A stretch of DNA of 64,000 nucleotides from Hyphomicrobiales bacterium (GCA_026990765.1 JALXCV010000151.1:1-64000), one strand, 5' to 3'; positions 26,970-37,787 are shown, counted from the first letter of the stretch. Notes: a model not told the origin generated them from the sequence alone. A program made the numbers and translations.

Positions 26970-27460
26970 TGTTAAAACGAATTTTCATAGTGCAGTTCTT
27001 TCTGCTCTCCAGTCTGCTGGTTACGGCCTGTGGTTTTCAGCCACTGCATGGTAACGGAAATGAATCAGCAGTAAATCTAAGCCAGGTAACTATTCCAGAA
27101 CAGCTTGACAGAACCGGTCAGCTCATCAGAAACGAAATATTGCAGCTTTCCCGTTCTTCTGAAAAATCTGCCATTTATCGACTTGATTTTACCAAGAAGG
27201 AAAGTGAAGCCAGCCTGATTGTCAGCTCAAATACTGGTGTTAACAGAAAATCCCTACAGCTTAGTGTCGACTATATGCTTGTCAGACTCTCTGATGGTAA
27301 GGTGGTTCATAAAGGTACTACATTCTCTAATGTAGCATTTGATCGCTCATCGATACCATTTGCAGATTATCAGGCCAGGATTGATGCTACAGAAAGAGCT
27401 GCCAAAGAAGTTGGCTATGATATTCGTACCCGAATTTCTGCATTTCTAAAAACTACCTGA
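26969..27460 (+). CDS. lptE: LPS-assembly lipoprotein LptE
   Basis: A 163-residue lipoprotein with signal peptide and lipobox LVTAC (Cys21), then GFQPLHGNG, the hallmark start of mature LptE. LptE plugs the LptD barrel that inserts lipopolysaccharide into the outer membrane. It overlaps leuS by one base and precedes holA by eight bases, the standard leuS-lptE-holA order in proteobacteria. Sequence conservation outside the N terminus is low, as is normal for LptE. Confidence 0.88.
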   Translation: MLKRIFIVQFFLLSSLLVTACGFQPLHGNGNESAVNLSQVTIPEQLDRTGQLIRNEILQLSRSSEKSAIYRLDFTKKESEASLIVSSNTGVNRKSLQLSVDYMLVRLSDGKVVHKGTTFSNVAFDRSSIPFADYQARIDATERAAKEVGYDIRTRISAFLKTT

Positions 27461-27468
27461 CCCTGAAT

Positions 27469-28494
27469 ATGTCAATCGTCAAGCCATATGAACTGGACAG
27501 GAACAAATTCCTGCTGGATAACAAAAGAGTAGCTCTTATACACGGATCCAACATCTCACGGATTTCAGCAACAGGCAAAAAGATAGCCGGTCTCGTTTGT
27601 GATGATCTGGATGACCCTCTTAACACTCTGGAAATAGGCCAGAAACAATTAATGGACAATCCTGGAATATTACTGGATGAAGGCCAGGCCATTTCAATGT
27701 TTGGAGGCCGCAAGATAATATGGATTAAGGAAAATGCCGCTTCTTTGCTGAAACAACTCAAACTGTTTTTACAACTTGATAGTGTCGAGGCCTTTGTAAT
27801 TATCGAGACAGGACAATTAACAAAAACCTCACCTTTAAAAAAACTGTGTGAGAAATCTCAAAATTCCATTTCCATTGCCTGTTATGATTATACCAGAGCT
27901 GAAATAATGGCTATTATTCAGTCACAAATCAGCAAGAACAATCTGACTATCAGTAACGAAAATTTACAGTATTTAATCGAAACAACAGGAAGTGACGAGC
28001 TTCATATAGAAGCTGAAATTAACAAACTGGTTGCCTACTGTTCTCAAACAGGTGAGATTACTGCAAAGGACATTGAAGTACTTTGTTCTGATCCTGAAAC
28101 TTCATCAATTAATCAAATATGTGATCAACTATTCACCAGGACAGCAAAACAAGGATTGACCGGGTTTCGCCATGCCGTCAGCACTGGCATACCTGCTTCA
28201 CAAATATTATCAAGAATAGCTGCCCATATTGCCACACTGCAAAAAATACACGCGGCGGCCAGACGAAACAATTCTCTGGACGCAGCAATGAAATCCATAA
28301 GACCACCAATTTTTTATAAAAGACAATCTTCTTTTAAAAACCAGCTGAATATCTGGTCACCAAATCAACTGGCATCAGCAGCCAGAACTGTACAAACAGC
28401 AATAGAAAAAGCCCGAAACAACTCGGCCATTGAACTGGAAATATGCGAAAGAGCCTTGTTAAGCCTTTCAGCCGCAGCCAGACAATCCAGATAG
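27469..28494 (+). CDS. holA: DNA polymerase III delta subunit
   Basis: A 341-residue clamp-loader delta subunit, which opens the beta clamp. Recognisable segments are VALIHGSNISRISATGKKIA, MFGGRKIIWIKENAASLLKQ, LIETTGSDELHIEAEINKLV and the AAA+ lid/collar region HIATLQKIHAAARRNNSLDA. It follows lptE closely and converges on parB, with two bases between the stop codons. Confidence 0.92.
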   Translation: MSIVKPYELDRNKFLLDNKRVALIHGSNISRISATGKKIAGLVCDDLDDPLNTLEIGQKQLMDNPGILLDEGQAISMFGGRKIIWIKENAASLLKQLKLFLQLDSVEAFVIIETGQLTKTSPLKKLCEKSQNSISIACYDYTRAEIMAIIQSQISKNNLTISNENLQYLIETTGSDELHIEAEINKLVAYCSQTGEITAKDIEVLCSDPETSSINQICDQLFTRTAKQGLTGFRHAVSTGIPASQILSRIAAHIATLQKIHAAARRNNSLDAAMKSIRPPIFYKRQSSFKNQLNIWSPNQLASAARTVQTAIEKARNNSAIELEICERALLSLSAAARQSR

Positions 28495-28496
28495 AA

Positions 28497-29366
28497 TCAC
28501 TTTCTCAACCTTGCACAAACATCTTCAAGTTGATCAAGGTTTTTATATTTGATAACCAGCTTTCCTGACTCCTTGCTGCCCTCATTTATTTCCACAACCA
28601 GACCAAGTTTTTCACCAAGCTCTTTCTCCAGAGCCTGAGTGTTGCTGTTTTTGGCTTTGGCAGCTGGTTTGACTTTTACAGATTTGTTGACTTCAGGCTC
28701 CCTGATTAACTGCTCGGCATCACGCACACTCAATCCAAGATCAATAATCTTGGCGGCCAGACCTTTGGGGTCCTCTGCTGCAACCAGGGTTCTGGCATGC
28801 CCTGCTGTAAGATCACCTTTTTCAACCTGCTCAATTACTTCACCGGGCAAAGTCAACAGGCGCATCATATTTGCAATATGGCTGCGGCTCTTTCCAACTG
28901 AATTGGCCAGCTCCTGCTGAGTATATTTGAACTCCTCGATCAGCCTTGAATAGCCGGTAGCCTCTTCAATCGGATTAAGATCACTGCGCTGAATATTCTC
29001 AATCAGGGCAATTTCCAGCATCTCACCATCGCTCAATTCACGAATAAGAACCGGCAATTCAAACACCCCGGCCAGCTGTGCCGCCCGCCAGCGTCTTTCC
29101 CCGGCAACTATTTCATAAGTATTTTCTTCTTTACCTGGCCTGACCACCAATGGTTGCAACAGGCCCTTTTCACTGATTGATCTTGCCAGATCGGATAAAT
29201 CATCATCACTGAATGATTTTCTGGGGTTTTTCGGGCTGGCTTTCAAAAATTCAATCGGTACATGCCGCAGGCTGCGTGCATCTTCAATTACACTTTCTTC
29301 AGTTGTATCATCCCCGATCAGGGCCGCCAGTCCACGACCCAGTCTTTTCTTGCTTGCGCTTTTCAT
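28497..29366 (-). CDS. parB: Chromosome-partitioning protein ParB
   Basis: A 289-residue ParB. The N terminus KKRLGRGLAALIGDD is the conserved ParA-stimulating motif. The CTP-binding/clamp region has KASPKNPRKSF, VAGERRWRAAQLAG and IALIENIQRSDLNPIEEATG. The HTH is TQQELANSVGKSRSHIANMM, and a C-terminal dimer domain follows. ParB loads at parS and spreads. Three parS sites lie 1.4-3.5 kb away in the same cluster, and oriC is about 10 kb away. It is co-transcribed with parA, 22 bases upstream. Confidence 0.97.
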   Translation of the reverse strand: MKSASKKRLGRGLAALIGDDTTEESVIEDARSLRHVPIEFLKASPKNPRKSFSDDDLSDLARSISEKGLLQPLVVRPGKEENTYEIVAGERRWRAAQLAGVFELPVLIRELSDGEMLEIALIENIQRSDLNPIEEATGYSRLIEEFKYTQQELANSVGKSRSHIANMMRLLTLPGEVIEQVEKGDLTAGHARTLVAAEDPKGLAAKIIDLGLSVRDAEQLIREPEVNKSVKVKPAAKAKNSNTQALEKELGEKLGLVVEINEGSKESGKLVIKYKNLDQLEDVCARLRK

Positions 29367-29388
29367 CTGTAATGCCTCTGTTTATTCT

Positions 29389-30222
29389 TTATGCCGCTTT
29401 CAGGCTACGTTCTCTCCGAATTATCTCCGAAGCAAGTGAAATATATGCTCTGCTACCAGCACATTTACTGTCATACAACAATACCGGTTTGCCATAAGAG
29501 GGTGCCTCAGACACCCTTACATTGCGTGGAATAACTGTCTGATACACCTTGTCACCCAGCACACTTCTGACATCATCTGCCACCTGCTCAGACAAGGCAT
29601 TGCGCTTGTCAAACATGGTCAGAACAATACCCTGTACTTCCAGCCGGTTATTCAGATTACTTCTTACCCGTTCAATCGTCTTGAGCAACTGGCTTAGACC
29701 TTCAAGTGCATAAAACTCACACTGCAATGGCACCAGAACCGCATCTGCTGCTGTCAGTGCATTTATAGTCAACAGATTAAGAGACGGGGGACAATCAAAC
29801 AGGACATAGCTATAGCCTTGTCCGGGCAAAGACGAAGCTTGCAGCTTGTTCAGAGCATCTTTCAACTTATAGGCCTTACGAGAAAGTTCAGCCAGCTCCA
29901 ACTCGGCCCCAAGTAAATCCATACTGGAGGGTGCACAATCAAGACCGGGTATCTCTGATTCCACAATAACCTGGTCCAGATCAGCTTCACCAACCAGCAC
30001 ATTATATGATGATGGTCGCGATACCAGCCGCTCAATTCCAAGGCCGGTGCTGGCATTTCCCTGTGGATCAATGTCTATTATCAAAACCTTTTCACCAACT
30101 GCCGCCAATGCAGTACCCAGATTAATTGCCGTTGTGGTCTTGCCCACCCCGCCTTTCTGGTTGGCTACAGCCAATATTCTAGGTGTATGATTTACCTCAC
30201 CCACCTGAAACCTTTGTGACAC
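29389..30222 (-). CDS. parA: Chromosome-partitioning ATPase ParA
   Basis: A 277-residue ParA/Soj ATPase with deviant Walker A KGGVGKTTTAINLGTALAAV, Walker A' VLIIDIDPQGNASTGLGI and Walker B YVLFDCPPSLNLLTINAL. It moves ParB-parS complexes over the nucleoid. The start is GTG 30222, overlapping the 3' end of rsmG by 26 bases; GTG 30204 is an alternative. Both are longer than the minimal family N terminus (RILAVANQKGG). Confidence 0.97.
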   Translation of the reverse strand: MSQRFQVGEVNHTPRILAVANQKGGVGKTTTAINLGTALAAVGEKVLIIDIDPQGNASTGLGIERLVSRPSSYNVLVGEADLDQVIVESEIPGLDCAPSSMDLLGAELELAELSRKAYKLKDALNKLQASSLPGQGYSYVLFDCPPSLNLLTINALTAADAVLVPLQCEFYALEGLSQLLKTIERVRSNLNNRLEVQGIVLTMFDKRNALSEQVADDVRSVLGDKVYQTVIPRNVRVSEAPSYGKPVLLYDSKCAGSRAYISLASEIIRRERSLKAA

Positions 30223-30913
30223 TCTTGATATCCCTTATATTGAGAATACAACCCTTGCCGTCAACACGACTCATGTGTTTCGTAAAAATGATACTCCAAC
30301 ATTTTGTAGTTTGCGTCAATTCACTGTCCACATCTTGCCCCTTGTGAAACAGGGTTTGTGCACCGTTTTCTACAAATTTTCTGGAAAACTCCACCAGCAC
30401 CTCCAAAGGTGCAAGTGCCCGTGAGACCACCAGATCAATTTTCCGATCAAAATCAGCTGCATCAAGATCTTCAATTCTTTTACAAAGCACTTCAGCCTGC
30501 AAGCCAAGCTGCCTGATTACCTGTCGCATAAAGGCAACTTTTTTCGAATTACTCTCAACCAGAAACACTTTCACATCCTTGTCTTTCAAGATTATAGAAA
30601 GGATGATTCCCGGAATCCCGGCACCTGACCCCAGATCAACCACAGCCTTGATATCTGGCTGCATATAATCAATCAATTGCAACGCATCTGCAATATGGCG
30701 CGGCCAGATTCTCGCAAGCTCGGATGAACCAACAAGATTCATTCTCTTTTGCCAATGTGAAAGAATATCCACATATTCATTTAGTAGAATGGATGATTCA
30801 CGTGAAACATCAAATATGCGCAAGACATCATCCCTTGAAGCATTCAATCTTACAGCCTCTGACAAATCATGATTCACGTGAAACATTCCCTCTGGTACTG
30901 GAAGATTTGACAT
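30197..30913 (-). CDS. rsmG: 16S rRNA (guanine527-N7)-methyltransferase RsmG
   Basis: A 238-residue SAM-dependent methyltransferase of the RsmG/GidB family. The SAM motif is [19 protein letters not shown], followed by [20 protein letters not shown], and [14 protein letters not shown] is conserved. The start ATG 30913 has AGGA four bases upstream; a second ATG at 30886 lies inside a parS sequence. Two parS sites are embedded in its first 120 bases and encode MFHVNHD and FDVSRES. It overlaps mnmG by 47 bases. Confidence 0.94.
   Translation of the reverse strand: MSNLPVPEGMFHVNHDLSEAVRLNASRDDVLRIFDVSRESSILLNEYVDILSHWQKRMNLVGSSELARIWPRHIADALQLIDYMQPDIKAVVDLGSGAGIPGIILSIILKDKDVKVFLVESNSKKVAFMRQVIRQLGLQAEVLCKRIEDLDAADFDRKIDLVVSRALAPLEVLVEFSRKFVENGAQTLFHKGQDVDSELTQTTKCWSIIFTKHMSRVDGKGCILNIRDIKSVTKVSGG
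30794..30809. other. parS site 1 (inside rsmG)
   Basis: TGATTCACGTGAAACA differs at one position from the consensus TGTTTCACGTGAAACA and keeps the central TCACGTGA core. It lies in the rsmG coding sequence. Confidence 0.9.
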
Positions 30914-32756
30914 TTTTCCTGCCCGCCTTGATATGAGCCAGTAACAAGGTGAGAGCTGCCGGTGTCATTCCATCAATCCTGGAAGCCTGGGCCAGACTGT
31001 CCGGCCTTGCCTTGTTGAGTTTATAAGTCAGCTCATTTGACAGACCCTGCAGGCAGTTATAATCCAGCCAGTCAGGAATATGCAGGTTTTCATCTTTTTT
31101 ATACGCATCTATATCGCGTTGCTGGCGCTGCAAATGCCCGGAATAAAGCGCATCAGCCTCTATCTGTTCAATAGCAAATCCTGGCATTTCATCCAGCTGC
31201 GGCCAGATATTTTTCAGATCATCCATTGAGATATCAGGATAGGCCAGCAACTCAGCTACACTGCGCCGTTTACCATTCTGGGTAAGCTTGATGCCATATT
31301 GGTCAGCCTGATGCGGGGCCAGTGACAGACTGTCGGCCACCTGCTGCGCATTCTGTAAAACTTTCATTTTTGCTTCAAAACTCTTAACCCGTAAATCCGA
31401 AACAAACCCGTATTTGCGCCCCAGCATTGTCAAACGCTGATCAGCATTATCTGCTCGCAATAACAATCTGTATTCGGCCCTCGAAGTAAACATGCGATAT
31501 GGCTCACTCACCCCGCGTGTAATCAGATCATCTATCATCACCCCGATATAGGCTTGCGACCGATCAAGAATCAACGGTTCCTTATCACTAACCAGCCGCG
31601 ATGCATTAACCCCGGCCATCAATCCTTGTGCCGCTGCCTCCTCATAACCGGTTGTGCCATTAATCTGTCCGGCAAGAAATAAGCCGGAAATTCGTCTGGT
31701 TTCCAGATTGCGCTTCAATTCGCGCGGATCAATATAATCATATTCAATGGCATATCCAGGCTTCAATATCCTGACATGTTCAAGACCCTTGATCGATTGC
31801 AAAAACTGTTTCTGGATATTTGCAGGTAATGAGGTTGAAACCCCGTTTGGATAAACCGTATCATCATCAAGACCTTCCGGTTCCAGAAAAATCTGATGCG
31901 AGGTTTTATCCGCAAATCTGACGATCTTGTCTTCAATTGATGGACAATAACGCGGACCAGTACTTTCTATCTTGCCCGAGTAAATGGCTGATTTGTCAAT
32001 GTCCCGGTTAATGATCTCATGTGTCAGTTCATTGGTATGGGTAATATGACAGACAATTTGCGGGTTTTTTATCTTATCAGTCAAAAATGAAAACGCTACA
32101 GGTTCAATATCAGCTTTCTGAGATTGCAGCTTTGAATAATCTATCGATTTACCATCCAGCCTGGCAGGAGTTCCGGTTTTTAGTCGCCCAAGCTCAAAAC
32201 CTGTTTCAAGTAGTGATTGCGATAATTCCAGTGATGGCTTTTCACCCATCCGGCCAGCCGGAACAGTTTTATCACCAATATGGATAAGCCCGCCCAGAAA
32301 AGTTCCTGTGGTAAGAATTACCGCACCGGCATGGATTTTATCTCCATCCTCCATGGCAATACCATAAACCCGTCCTGCCTTTATCAGCAGCGAACCAACC
32401 GCACCTTCAATAATCTTCAGATTAATCTGGGATTTAACAAATGATTGAATTGCACGTTTGAACAGTTTTCTGTCTGCCTGGGTCCGCGGACCGCGAACTG
32501 CCGGTCCTTTTGATCTGTTAAGCAACCTGAACTGGATTCCAGCCAGATCAGCCGCACGCCCCATTATCCCATCAAGCGCATCTATTTCCCTGACCAGATG
32601 TCCCTTGCCCAGACCGCCAATTGCCGGGTTGCAAGACATCTCCCCTATTGTTTCAAACCGGTGGGTTATCAGAGCGGTTCGAGAACCTGATCTGGACGCC
32701 GACATAGCCGCTTCCACCCCGGCATGACCACCACCAATTACAATTACATCATACAT
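30867..32756 (-). CDS. mnmG: tRNA uridine-5-carboxymethylaminomethyl modification enzyme MnmG
   Basis: A 629-residue FAD protein that with MnmE makes (c)mnm5U34 in tRNA. The FAD fold is [20 protein letters not shown], followed by the MnmG signatures [21 protein letters not shown] (first part), [33 protein letters not shown] and [19 protein letters not shown]. The C-terminal MnmE-interacting helical domain is present ([20 protein letters not shown]). The length is standard. It lies between parS-bearing rsmG and a third parS next to mnmE. Confidence 0.97.
   Translation of the reverse strand: MYDVIVIGGGHAGVEAAMSASRSGSRTALITHRFETIGEMSCNPAIGGLGKGHLVREIDALDGIMGRAADLAGIQFRLLNRSKGPAVRGPRTQADRKLFKRAIQSFVKSQINLKIIEGAVGSLLIKAGRVYGIAMEDGDKIHAGAVILTTGTFLGGLIHIGDKTVPAGRMGEKPSLELSQSLLETGFELGRLKTGTPARLDGKSIDYSKLQSQKADIEPVAFSFLTDKIKNPQIVCHITHTNELTHEIINRDIDKSAIYSGKIESTGPRYCPSIEDKIVRFADKTSHQIFLEPEGLDDDTVYPNGVSTSLPANIQKQFLQSIKGLEHVRILKPGYAIEYDYIDPRELKRNLETRRISGLFLAGQINGTTGYEEAAAQGLMAGVNASRLVSDKEPLILDRSQAYIGVMIDDLITRGVSEPYRMFTSRAEYRLLLRADNADQRLTMLGRKYGFVSDLRVKSFEAKMKVLQNAQQVADSLSLAPHQADQYGIKLTQNGKRRSVAELLAYPDISMDDLKNIWPQLDEMPGFAIEQIEADALYSGHLQRQQRDIDAYKKDENLHIPDWLDYNCLQGLSNELTYKLNKARPDSLAQASRIDGMTPAALTLLLAHIKAGRKNVKSSSTRGNVSRES
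30870..30885. other. parS site 2 (inside rsmG, near its start)
   Basis: A second identical 16-mer, TGATTCACGTGAAACA, with centres 76 bases from site 1. It overlaps the alternative rsmG ATG and the 3' end of mnmG. Confidence 0.92.
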
Positions 32757-32824
32757 GAATATGCCAATTATCGATTATTCTGTTATTACCTGAAATAATT
32801 ATCAGGACAAACTTTACAAATTAT

Positions 32825-32840
32825 AGTTTCACGTGAAACA
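32825..32840. other. parS site 3 (mnmG-mnmE gap)
   Basis: AGTTTCACGTGAAACA has a perfect 14-bp palindromic core, GTTTCACGTGAAAC, and differs from the consensus only in its first base. It lies in the 111-base gap between mnmG and mnmE, about 2 kb from sites 1 and 2. Confidence 0.95.
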
Positions 32841-32867
32841 CAAAATGAAAAAATCAAGAGGAATCTG

Positions 32868-34223
32868 CTATTTTCCCACACAAAAATCATTGAATATCAC
32901 ATCCAGAAGATCTTCCACATCAACATTCCCGATCAACCGGTTTAATGAATATGTGGCTAATCTAACCTGTTCTGTCACCAGTTCAATCTCTCCATTAATA
33001 TTTTCAATAGCCTGGTTAATGTGAGCAACACAATCAGCAACCGCTTCTTTCTGTCTCATTCTGGTTATGATCGCAGGTTCTGAACCGGAAAAATGCCGAT
33101 TAACATATTGGGTTATCATCTCCAGCAGTTCAGGCATATTCTCACCTGTCTTCGCCGATACCACAATATCCATATTCTCATCCACTGATTGTTTGCCGCC
33201 TGCTGAAATATCAGACTTGTTATAAACCGAAATTATCCCGGCTTTGGTATCCAGATAGAAGCTTTCAGAACTCACATCCGGTGAACTGATCAGCAAAACC
33301 AGATTGGCTGATTGTGCAGCAGATCTGGTTCTTTTCATTCCTTCTGCCTCCACATATCCGGTTTTCTCATCATGCAATCCTGCCGTATCAGAAAACACTA
33401 CCGGGATACCGCCCAAAATAACATTGACATCTACAACATCTCTGGTGGTTCCAGCCTCATCAGAAACAATCGCAACATCACGCTGTGCCAGCCAGTTAAG
33501 AATTGAGGATTTCCCAACATTCGGCGGACCTGAAAGAACTACCCTGATCCCGTTTCTGACAGCTTCACCACGCACAGAGTCGCTCAGGTGAAATCCCAGT
33601 TCATTACGCAGGTGAATCAGTTTGTTCTCTATATCTGCCAGCGCATTCTCGCTTACATCTTCTTCTTCAATAAAATCTATTGATGCTTCAAGATAAGCCA
33701 GAATATCAATAATCTGCTTTCTCCATTCCTGGAATATTTTACTGACTATACCTTGCGCCTGTTGCCTGGCCTGAATTCTTTGCACTTCGCTTTGAGCATG
33801 TATCAGATCGCCCAGACCCTCAACTTCAATCAAGTCCATACGGCCATTAATAAAAGCCCTTCTGGTGAATTCACCTGGTCTTGCCAGTCGCAATCCATCA
33901 AATTTACCCAGTAAATCCAGTAATTTGGCAATAACAGCATGACTTCCATGTATCTGAAATTCAACTATGTCTTCGCCGGTAAAACTGTGCGGTCCCGGAA
34001 ACCACAAAACCAGTCCTTCATCAATTATTTGTTTTTCATCAGGATCAACAATTTTGCTCAAAACAGCCTGCCGAGGTTTTGGGATTTTCCCGATCAAAGA
34101 CGATAAGACTTTTTTTGAAGCAGGCCCTGACAAGCGAATAACTGCAACGCCGGCCATACCCATACCACTTGATAATCCAAAGATGGTTTCTGTCTCACAC
34201 ACTGTTTTGTCCGCCCTTTTCAT
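32868..34223 (-). CDS. mnmE: tRNA modification GTPase MnmE
   Basis: A 451-residue GTPase partner of MnmG. The N-terminal folate-binding domain starts with ETIFGLSSGMGMAGVAVIRL. The G domain has G1 GPPNVGKSSILNWLAQ, DEAGTTRD (switch I) and G3 FSDTAGLHD. G4 is atypical, reading YNKSD. The C-terminal catalytic tetrapeptide is CVGK at 448-451. It is divergent from the SPATA20-family gene, with 82 bases between the starts. Confidence 0.97.
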   Translation of the reverse strand: MKRADKTVCETETIFGLSSGMGMAGVAVIRLSGPASKKVLSSLIGKIPKPRQAVLSKIVDPDEKQIIDEGLVLWFPGPHSFTGEDIVEFQIHGSHAVIAKLLDLLGKFDGLRLARPGEFTRRAFINGRMDLIEVEGLGDLIHAQSEVQRIQARQQAQGIVSKIFQEWRKQIIDILAYLEASIDFIEEEDVSENALADIENKLIHLRNELGFHLSDSVRGEAVRNGIRVVLSGPPNVGKSSILNWLAQRDVAIVSDEAGTTRDVVDVNVILGGIPVVFSDTAGLHDEKTGYVEAEGMKRTRSAAQSANLVLLISSPDVSSESFYLDTKAGIISVYNKSDISAGGKQSVDENMDIVVSAKTGENMPELLEMITQYVNRHFSGSEPAIITRMRQKEAVADCVAHINQAIENINGEIELVTEQVRLATYSLNRLIGNVDVEDLLDVIFNDFCVGK

Positions 34224-34305
34224 TACGGATAAGAATCAATTCTGTACTGCGAAAGTCTGTGCCGCTTTCGCTCGACATTGGCAAGCTGTCATGTAAACAT
34301 TTGTA

Positions 34306-36342
34306 ATGACTCAAAATCAGCTTTCTCTGGAAACCAGCCCGTATCTGTTACAGCACAAAGACAACCCTGTCCATTGGCATGCCTGGAATGAAAAAACCCT
34401 GGAACTTGCAAAAACATTGGACAGGCCTGTTCTGTTATCAATCGGATATTCATCATGCCACTGGTGCCATGTCATGGCGCATGAAAGTTTTGAAGACCAG
34501 CAAACCGCAAATCTGATGAACCAATATTTTCTCAACATCAAGGTTGATCGTGAAGAGTTCCCTGATGTTGATAAAATATATATGAGTGCTCTGCATTGTC
34601 TTGGCATACAGGGCGGCTGGCCATTGACGATGTTTCTTACACCAGATGCAAAGCCATTTTGGGGCGGAACCTATTTCCCACCGAAACCGGCATTTAACCG
34701 TCCAGGATTTAAGCAGGTACTGTTTTCAATCGCACAATTATGGAAAAACCGCCGTCATGAAATAGTGGAAAATTCTGATGGTCTTCAACAGATCATGCTG
34801 AACATTCAGGACACTTCTGGTGATTCTTCATTTCAGTTAAATATGAGCTTCTTACAATTGGCAGCCAGGCAGATCATTGAGAATACAGATTTTTTGTATG
34901 GAGGTCTCAAAGGAGCCCCCAAATTTCCTCAGACACTGATATATGATTTCCTGTGGAAAATGTATCTGAAAACAAAAACTGACAAATATTCTCACGCTGT
35001 AATAACCACATTGACGAATATTTGCCAGGGCGGGATCTATGATCATCTAGCTGGTGGTTTTGCCAGATATAGTACTGATGAAAGATGGCTTGTCCCGCAT
35101 TTTGAAAAAATGCTTTATGACAATGCATTACTACTCAAGCTACTAAATGAAGTCAGCAAAATCTCTTCTAATAAATTATTTCGTCAGCGAATCGAAGAAA
35201 CTGTACACTGGCTATTTTCTGAAATGATCAATAAAAATGACACTTTCTCATCCAGCATCGATGCTGACAGCGAGGGTAGAGAAGGTAAATTCTATGTCTG
35301 GTCAAAGTCAGAAATTATAGCGATTTTACCAGATAATTCCGCAAAGGATTTTTGCCATTATTATAATGTGACTACCAAAGGAAACTGGGAAGGAACAAAT
35401 ATCCTGAACCGGCTTACATCAAAAAACCCTGACGATAAAGAAACAAAATCCAGGATTGACCAGGCTCGCAAATTATTACTGAATGAACGTAACAAACGCA
35501 TTAAACCGGCAACAGATGACAAATCACTGGTTGACTGGAACGCATTAACGGTCTGTGCCCTGATTGAAATTGCAATGGTACAGGATCGCCATGAATATTA
35601 TCTGGTAGCTGAAAAATGCTATAATCAAATCACCGCATTACATTTCAAAGATAAAATTCTTTATCACTCATATCGGGATGGATTGGTCAGGAACCCGGCC
35701 AGTGCTGATGATTATGCAAATTTTATCAATGCTGCAATAACCATGTTTGAAGCAAGCCAGCAGCCTCAATATCTTGATGATGCCAAATCCCTGTTCACTT
35801 CAATGCTTGACCTGTTTTATGATGAGCAGTCAGGTGGGTTTTATTACACATCGCAATTATCAGGTGAGCTGATTATCAGAACCAGATCAGCCAGCGATGA
35901 TGTTACCCCTAACGCAAATGCAACTATGCTGGATAATCTCAACAGATTATATTTTCTGACCGGCCATGAAAAATACAGATCAATAGCCAATAAAATAATA
36001 CATTGCTTTTCTGATCAGCTGCAGCAAAATGCTATTTCACATTCCGGGTTTCTCTCAGGCTTTCTGCAATGGAGTAACCAGTCTTGCGCAATAATAGTCA
36101 ATCCGGCAAATGATAAAACCGGCAGGTCTTTAATTTCACAATTATTCAAACTGCCAATGCGCCCGGTAATCTTGATGGTAGATGCAAACGACAAATTCAG
36201 TGTTGATCATCCCGCCAACAACAAGCCTTGCATCAATAACAAAACAACCCTTTATATCTGTACTGAAAATAGTTGTTCTGCCCCGGTCACTGATTTTTCA
36301 GATATCGGCTCGCTATTTGCTGATAATTCAAACATTCATTGA
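34306..36342 (+). CDS. SPATA20/YyaL-family thioredoxin-domain protein (DUF255)
   Basis: A 678-residue protein. The N-terminal 160 residues are a DUF255 thioredoxin-like domain with [40 protein letters not shown] (CxxC) and [20 protein letters not shown]. The rest is an alpha/alpha barrel resembling N-acylglucosamine 2-epimerases/glycosidases ([50 protein letters not shown]). Its biological role is unknown. It sits between mnmE and rho, which are often neighbours in Rhizobiales, and its last 15 bases overlap the 3' end of rho. Confidence 0.9.
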   Translation: MTQNQLSLETSPYLLQHKDNPVHWHAWNEKTLELAKTLDRPVLLSIGYSSCHWCHVMAHESFEDQQTANLMNQYFLNIKVDREEFPDVDKIYMSALHCLGIQGGWPLTMFLTPDAKPFWGGTYFPPKPAFNRPGFKQVLFSIAQLWKNRRHEIVENSDGLQQIMLNIQDTSGDSSFQLNMSFLQLAARQIIENTDFLYGGLKGAPKFPQTLIYDFLWKMYLKTKTDKYSHAVITTLTNICQGGIYDHLAGGFARYSTDERWLVPHFEKMLYDNALLLKLLNEVSKISSNKLFRQRIEETVHWLFSEMINKNDTFSSSIDADSEGREGKFYVWSKSEIIAILPDNSAKDFCHYYNVTTKGNWEGTNILNRLTSKNPDDKETKSRIDQARKLLLNERNKRIKPATDDKSLVDWNALTVCALIEIAMVQDRHEYYLVAEKCYNQITALHFKDKILYHSYRDGLVRNPASADDYANFINAAITMFEASQQPQYLDDAKSLFTSMLDLFYDEQSGGFYYTSQLSGELIIRTRSASDDVTPNANATMLDNLNRLYFLTGHEKYRSIANKIIHCFSDQLQQNAISHSGFLSGFLQWSNQSCAIIVNPANDKTGRSLISQLFKLPMRPVILMVDANDKFSVDHPANNKPCINNKTTLYICTENSCSAPVTDFSDIGSLFADNSNIH

Positions 36343-37611
36343 TTCAAAGAATTCTGCATTGTCCTTGGTCTGGCGCAATTTATCCAGCAGAAACTCCATA
36401 GCATCAATGGTTCCCATCGGATTGAGAATACGGCGTAAAACAAAAGTTTTCTTTAATAGTAGCGGGTCGACAAGAAGCTCTTCTTTTCTGGTTCCTGATT
36501 TCAGAATATCAATGGCCGGGAATACTCTCTTGTCAGCAACTTTCCTGTCAAGAACGATTTCTGAATTGCCAGTTCCCTTGAATTCTTCAAAAATCACCTC
36601 ATCCATACGGCTGCCCGTATCAATCAGTGCTGTTGAAATAATTGTCAGTGAACCACCTTCCTCGATGTTTCTGGCAGCACCAAAAAATCTTTTAGGCCTC
36701 TGTAACGCATTAGCATCAACGCCACCGGTCAGAACCTTGCCTGAAGAAGGCACCACCGTATTATATGCTCTGCCCAGTCTGGTTATCGAATCAAGCAGAA
36801 TAACCACATCGCGGCCATGCTCAACCAGCCTTTTGGCTTTCTCGATAACCATTTCAGTCACTTGTACGTGCCTGGTAGCTGGTTCATCAAAAGTTGAACT
36901 GATAACCTCACCCTTAACCGAACGCTGCATGTCGGTAACTTCTTCTGGCCTTTCATCGATCAGCAAGACAATAAGAAAGCACTCTGGATGATTAGTGGCA
37001 ATCGACTGGGCAATATTCTGTAGCAGTACAGTTTTACCGGTTCTAGGTGGAGCAACAATCAACCCGCGCTGGCCTTTGCCCAACGGGGCCACCAGATCAA
37101 TTACCCTGTCTGAATAGTCTTTGCGCGAAGTCTGAATTACTTCCATTTCAAGCCGCTCATCAGGATATAGAGGTGTAAGATTATCGAAATGAACCTTGTG
37201 CCTGGCCTTTTCAGGGTCTTCAAAATTAATTTTATTCACCCGCAACAGGGCAAAATAGCGTTCTCCATCTTTTGGGCTTCTTATTTCACCTTCAACCGTA
37301 TCTCCGGTTTTGAGACTGAATTTTCTTATCTGGCTGGGACTGACATAGATATCATCAGGACCGGCCAGATAATTTGCATCAGCTGACCGCAGAAAACCAA
37401 ACCCGTCCTGCAATATTTCAACTACACCTTCACCAATAATATCAACTTCACGATCGGCCAGCTCTTTCAAAATTGCAAACATCAATTCCTGTTTACGAAG
37501 TGCACTGGCATTTTCAACATCCATTTCTTCAGCAAACAATAATAAATCAGCTGGAGATTTTTCTTTCAGATCACGCAGTTTAATTTGAGTTAAGTCTTTT
37601 ATATCCGTCAT
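36328..37611 (-). CDS. rho: Transcription termination factor Rho
   Basis: A 427-residue hexameric RNA helicase. The N-terminal Rho-N domain and the RNA-binding OB fold ([40 protein letters not shown]) precede the motor. Walker A is [16 protein letters not shown], followed by [20 protein letters not shown] (Walker B region), the Q/R-loop segments [20 protein letters not shown], and [14 protein letters not shown]. The length is typical. A palindrome and hairpin lie in its upstream region. Confidence 0.98.
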   Translation of the reverse strand: MTDIKDLTQIKLRDLKEKSPADLLLFAEEMDVENASALRKQELMFAILKELADREVDIIGEGVVEILQDGFGFLRSADANYLAGPDDIYVSPSQIRKFSLKTGDTVEGEIRSPKDGERYFALLRVNKINFEDPEKARHKVHFDNLTPLYPDERLEMEVIQTSRKDYSDRVIDLVAPLGKGQRGLIVAPPRTGKTVLLQNIAQSIATNHPECFLIVLLIDERPEEVTDMQRSVKGEVISSTFDEPATRHVQVTEMVIEKAKRLVEHGRDVVILLDSITRLGRAYNTVVPSSGKVLTGGVDANALQRPKRFFGAARNIEEGGSLTIISTALIDTGSRMDEVIFEEFKGTGNSEIVLDRKVADKRVFPAIDILKSGTRKEELLVDPLLLKKTFVLRRILNPMGTIDAMEFLLDKLRQTKDNAEFFESMNV

Positions 37612-37666
37612 GCAGAACAGCCTTGAATTCCCTGTTTTCGGGAAGTTATCAAAATATCATGGTAAG

Positions 37667-37684
37667 GATCGCTAAAAAGCGATC
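37667..37684. repeat. Perfect hairpin in the rho leader
   Basis: GATCGCT (37667-37673) and AGCGATC (37678-37684) with an AAAA loop form a perfect 7-bp stem, 56-73 bases upstream of rho. On the rho strand it would lie in the leader RNA and might contribute to autoregulation, as rho is often attenuated. No T-run marks it as a classic terminator. Confidence 0.45.
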
Positions 37685-37698
37685 AGAGGAAGGGTATC

Positions 37699-37714
37699 GT
37701 ACAATCAATTGTAC
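37699..37714. promoter_or_regulatory. Palindromic operator candidate upstream of rho
   Basis: GTACAAT-CA-ATTGTAC is a perfect 7-bp inverted repeat around two bases, in the 176-base hemE-rho gap and 88-103 bases upstream of rho. Its size and symmetry fit a dimeric repressor or activator site; the regulator is unknown. Confidence 0.45.
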
Positions 37715-37787
37715 AACAACAGTTGCAGTATACCAAATATCTCATTATTTGAAAACAACAATCTTATTATCAATCATGAGCAAACAA

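Noticed and set aside
36182..36991. 269-codon plus-strand frame across the end of the SPATA20 gene and into rho
   Set aside because: It is antisense to rho, Ser/Leu-rich with no domain, and rho is complete and well conserved on the other strand.
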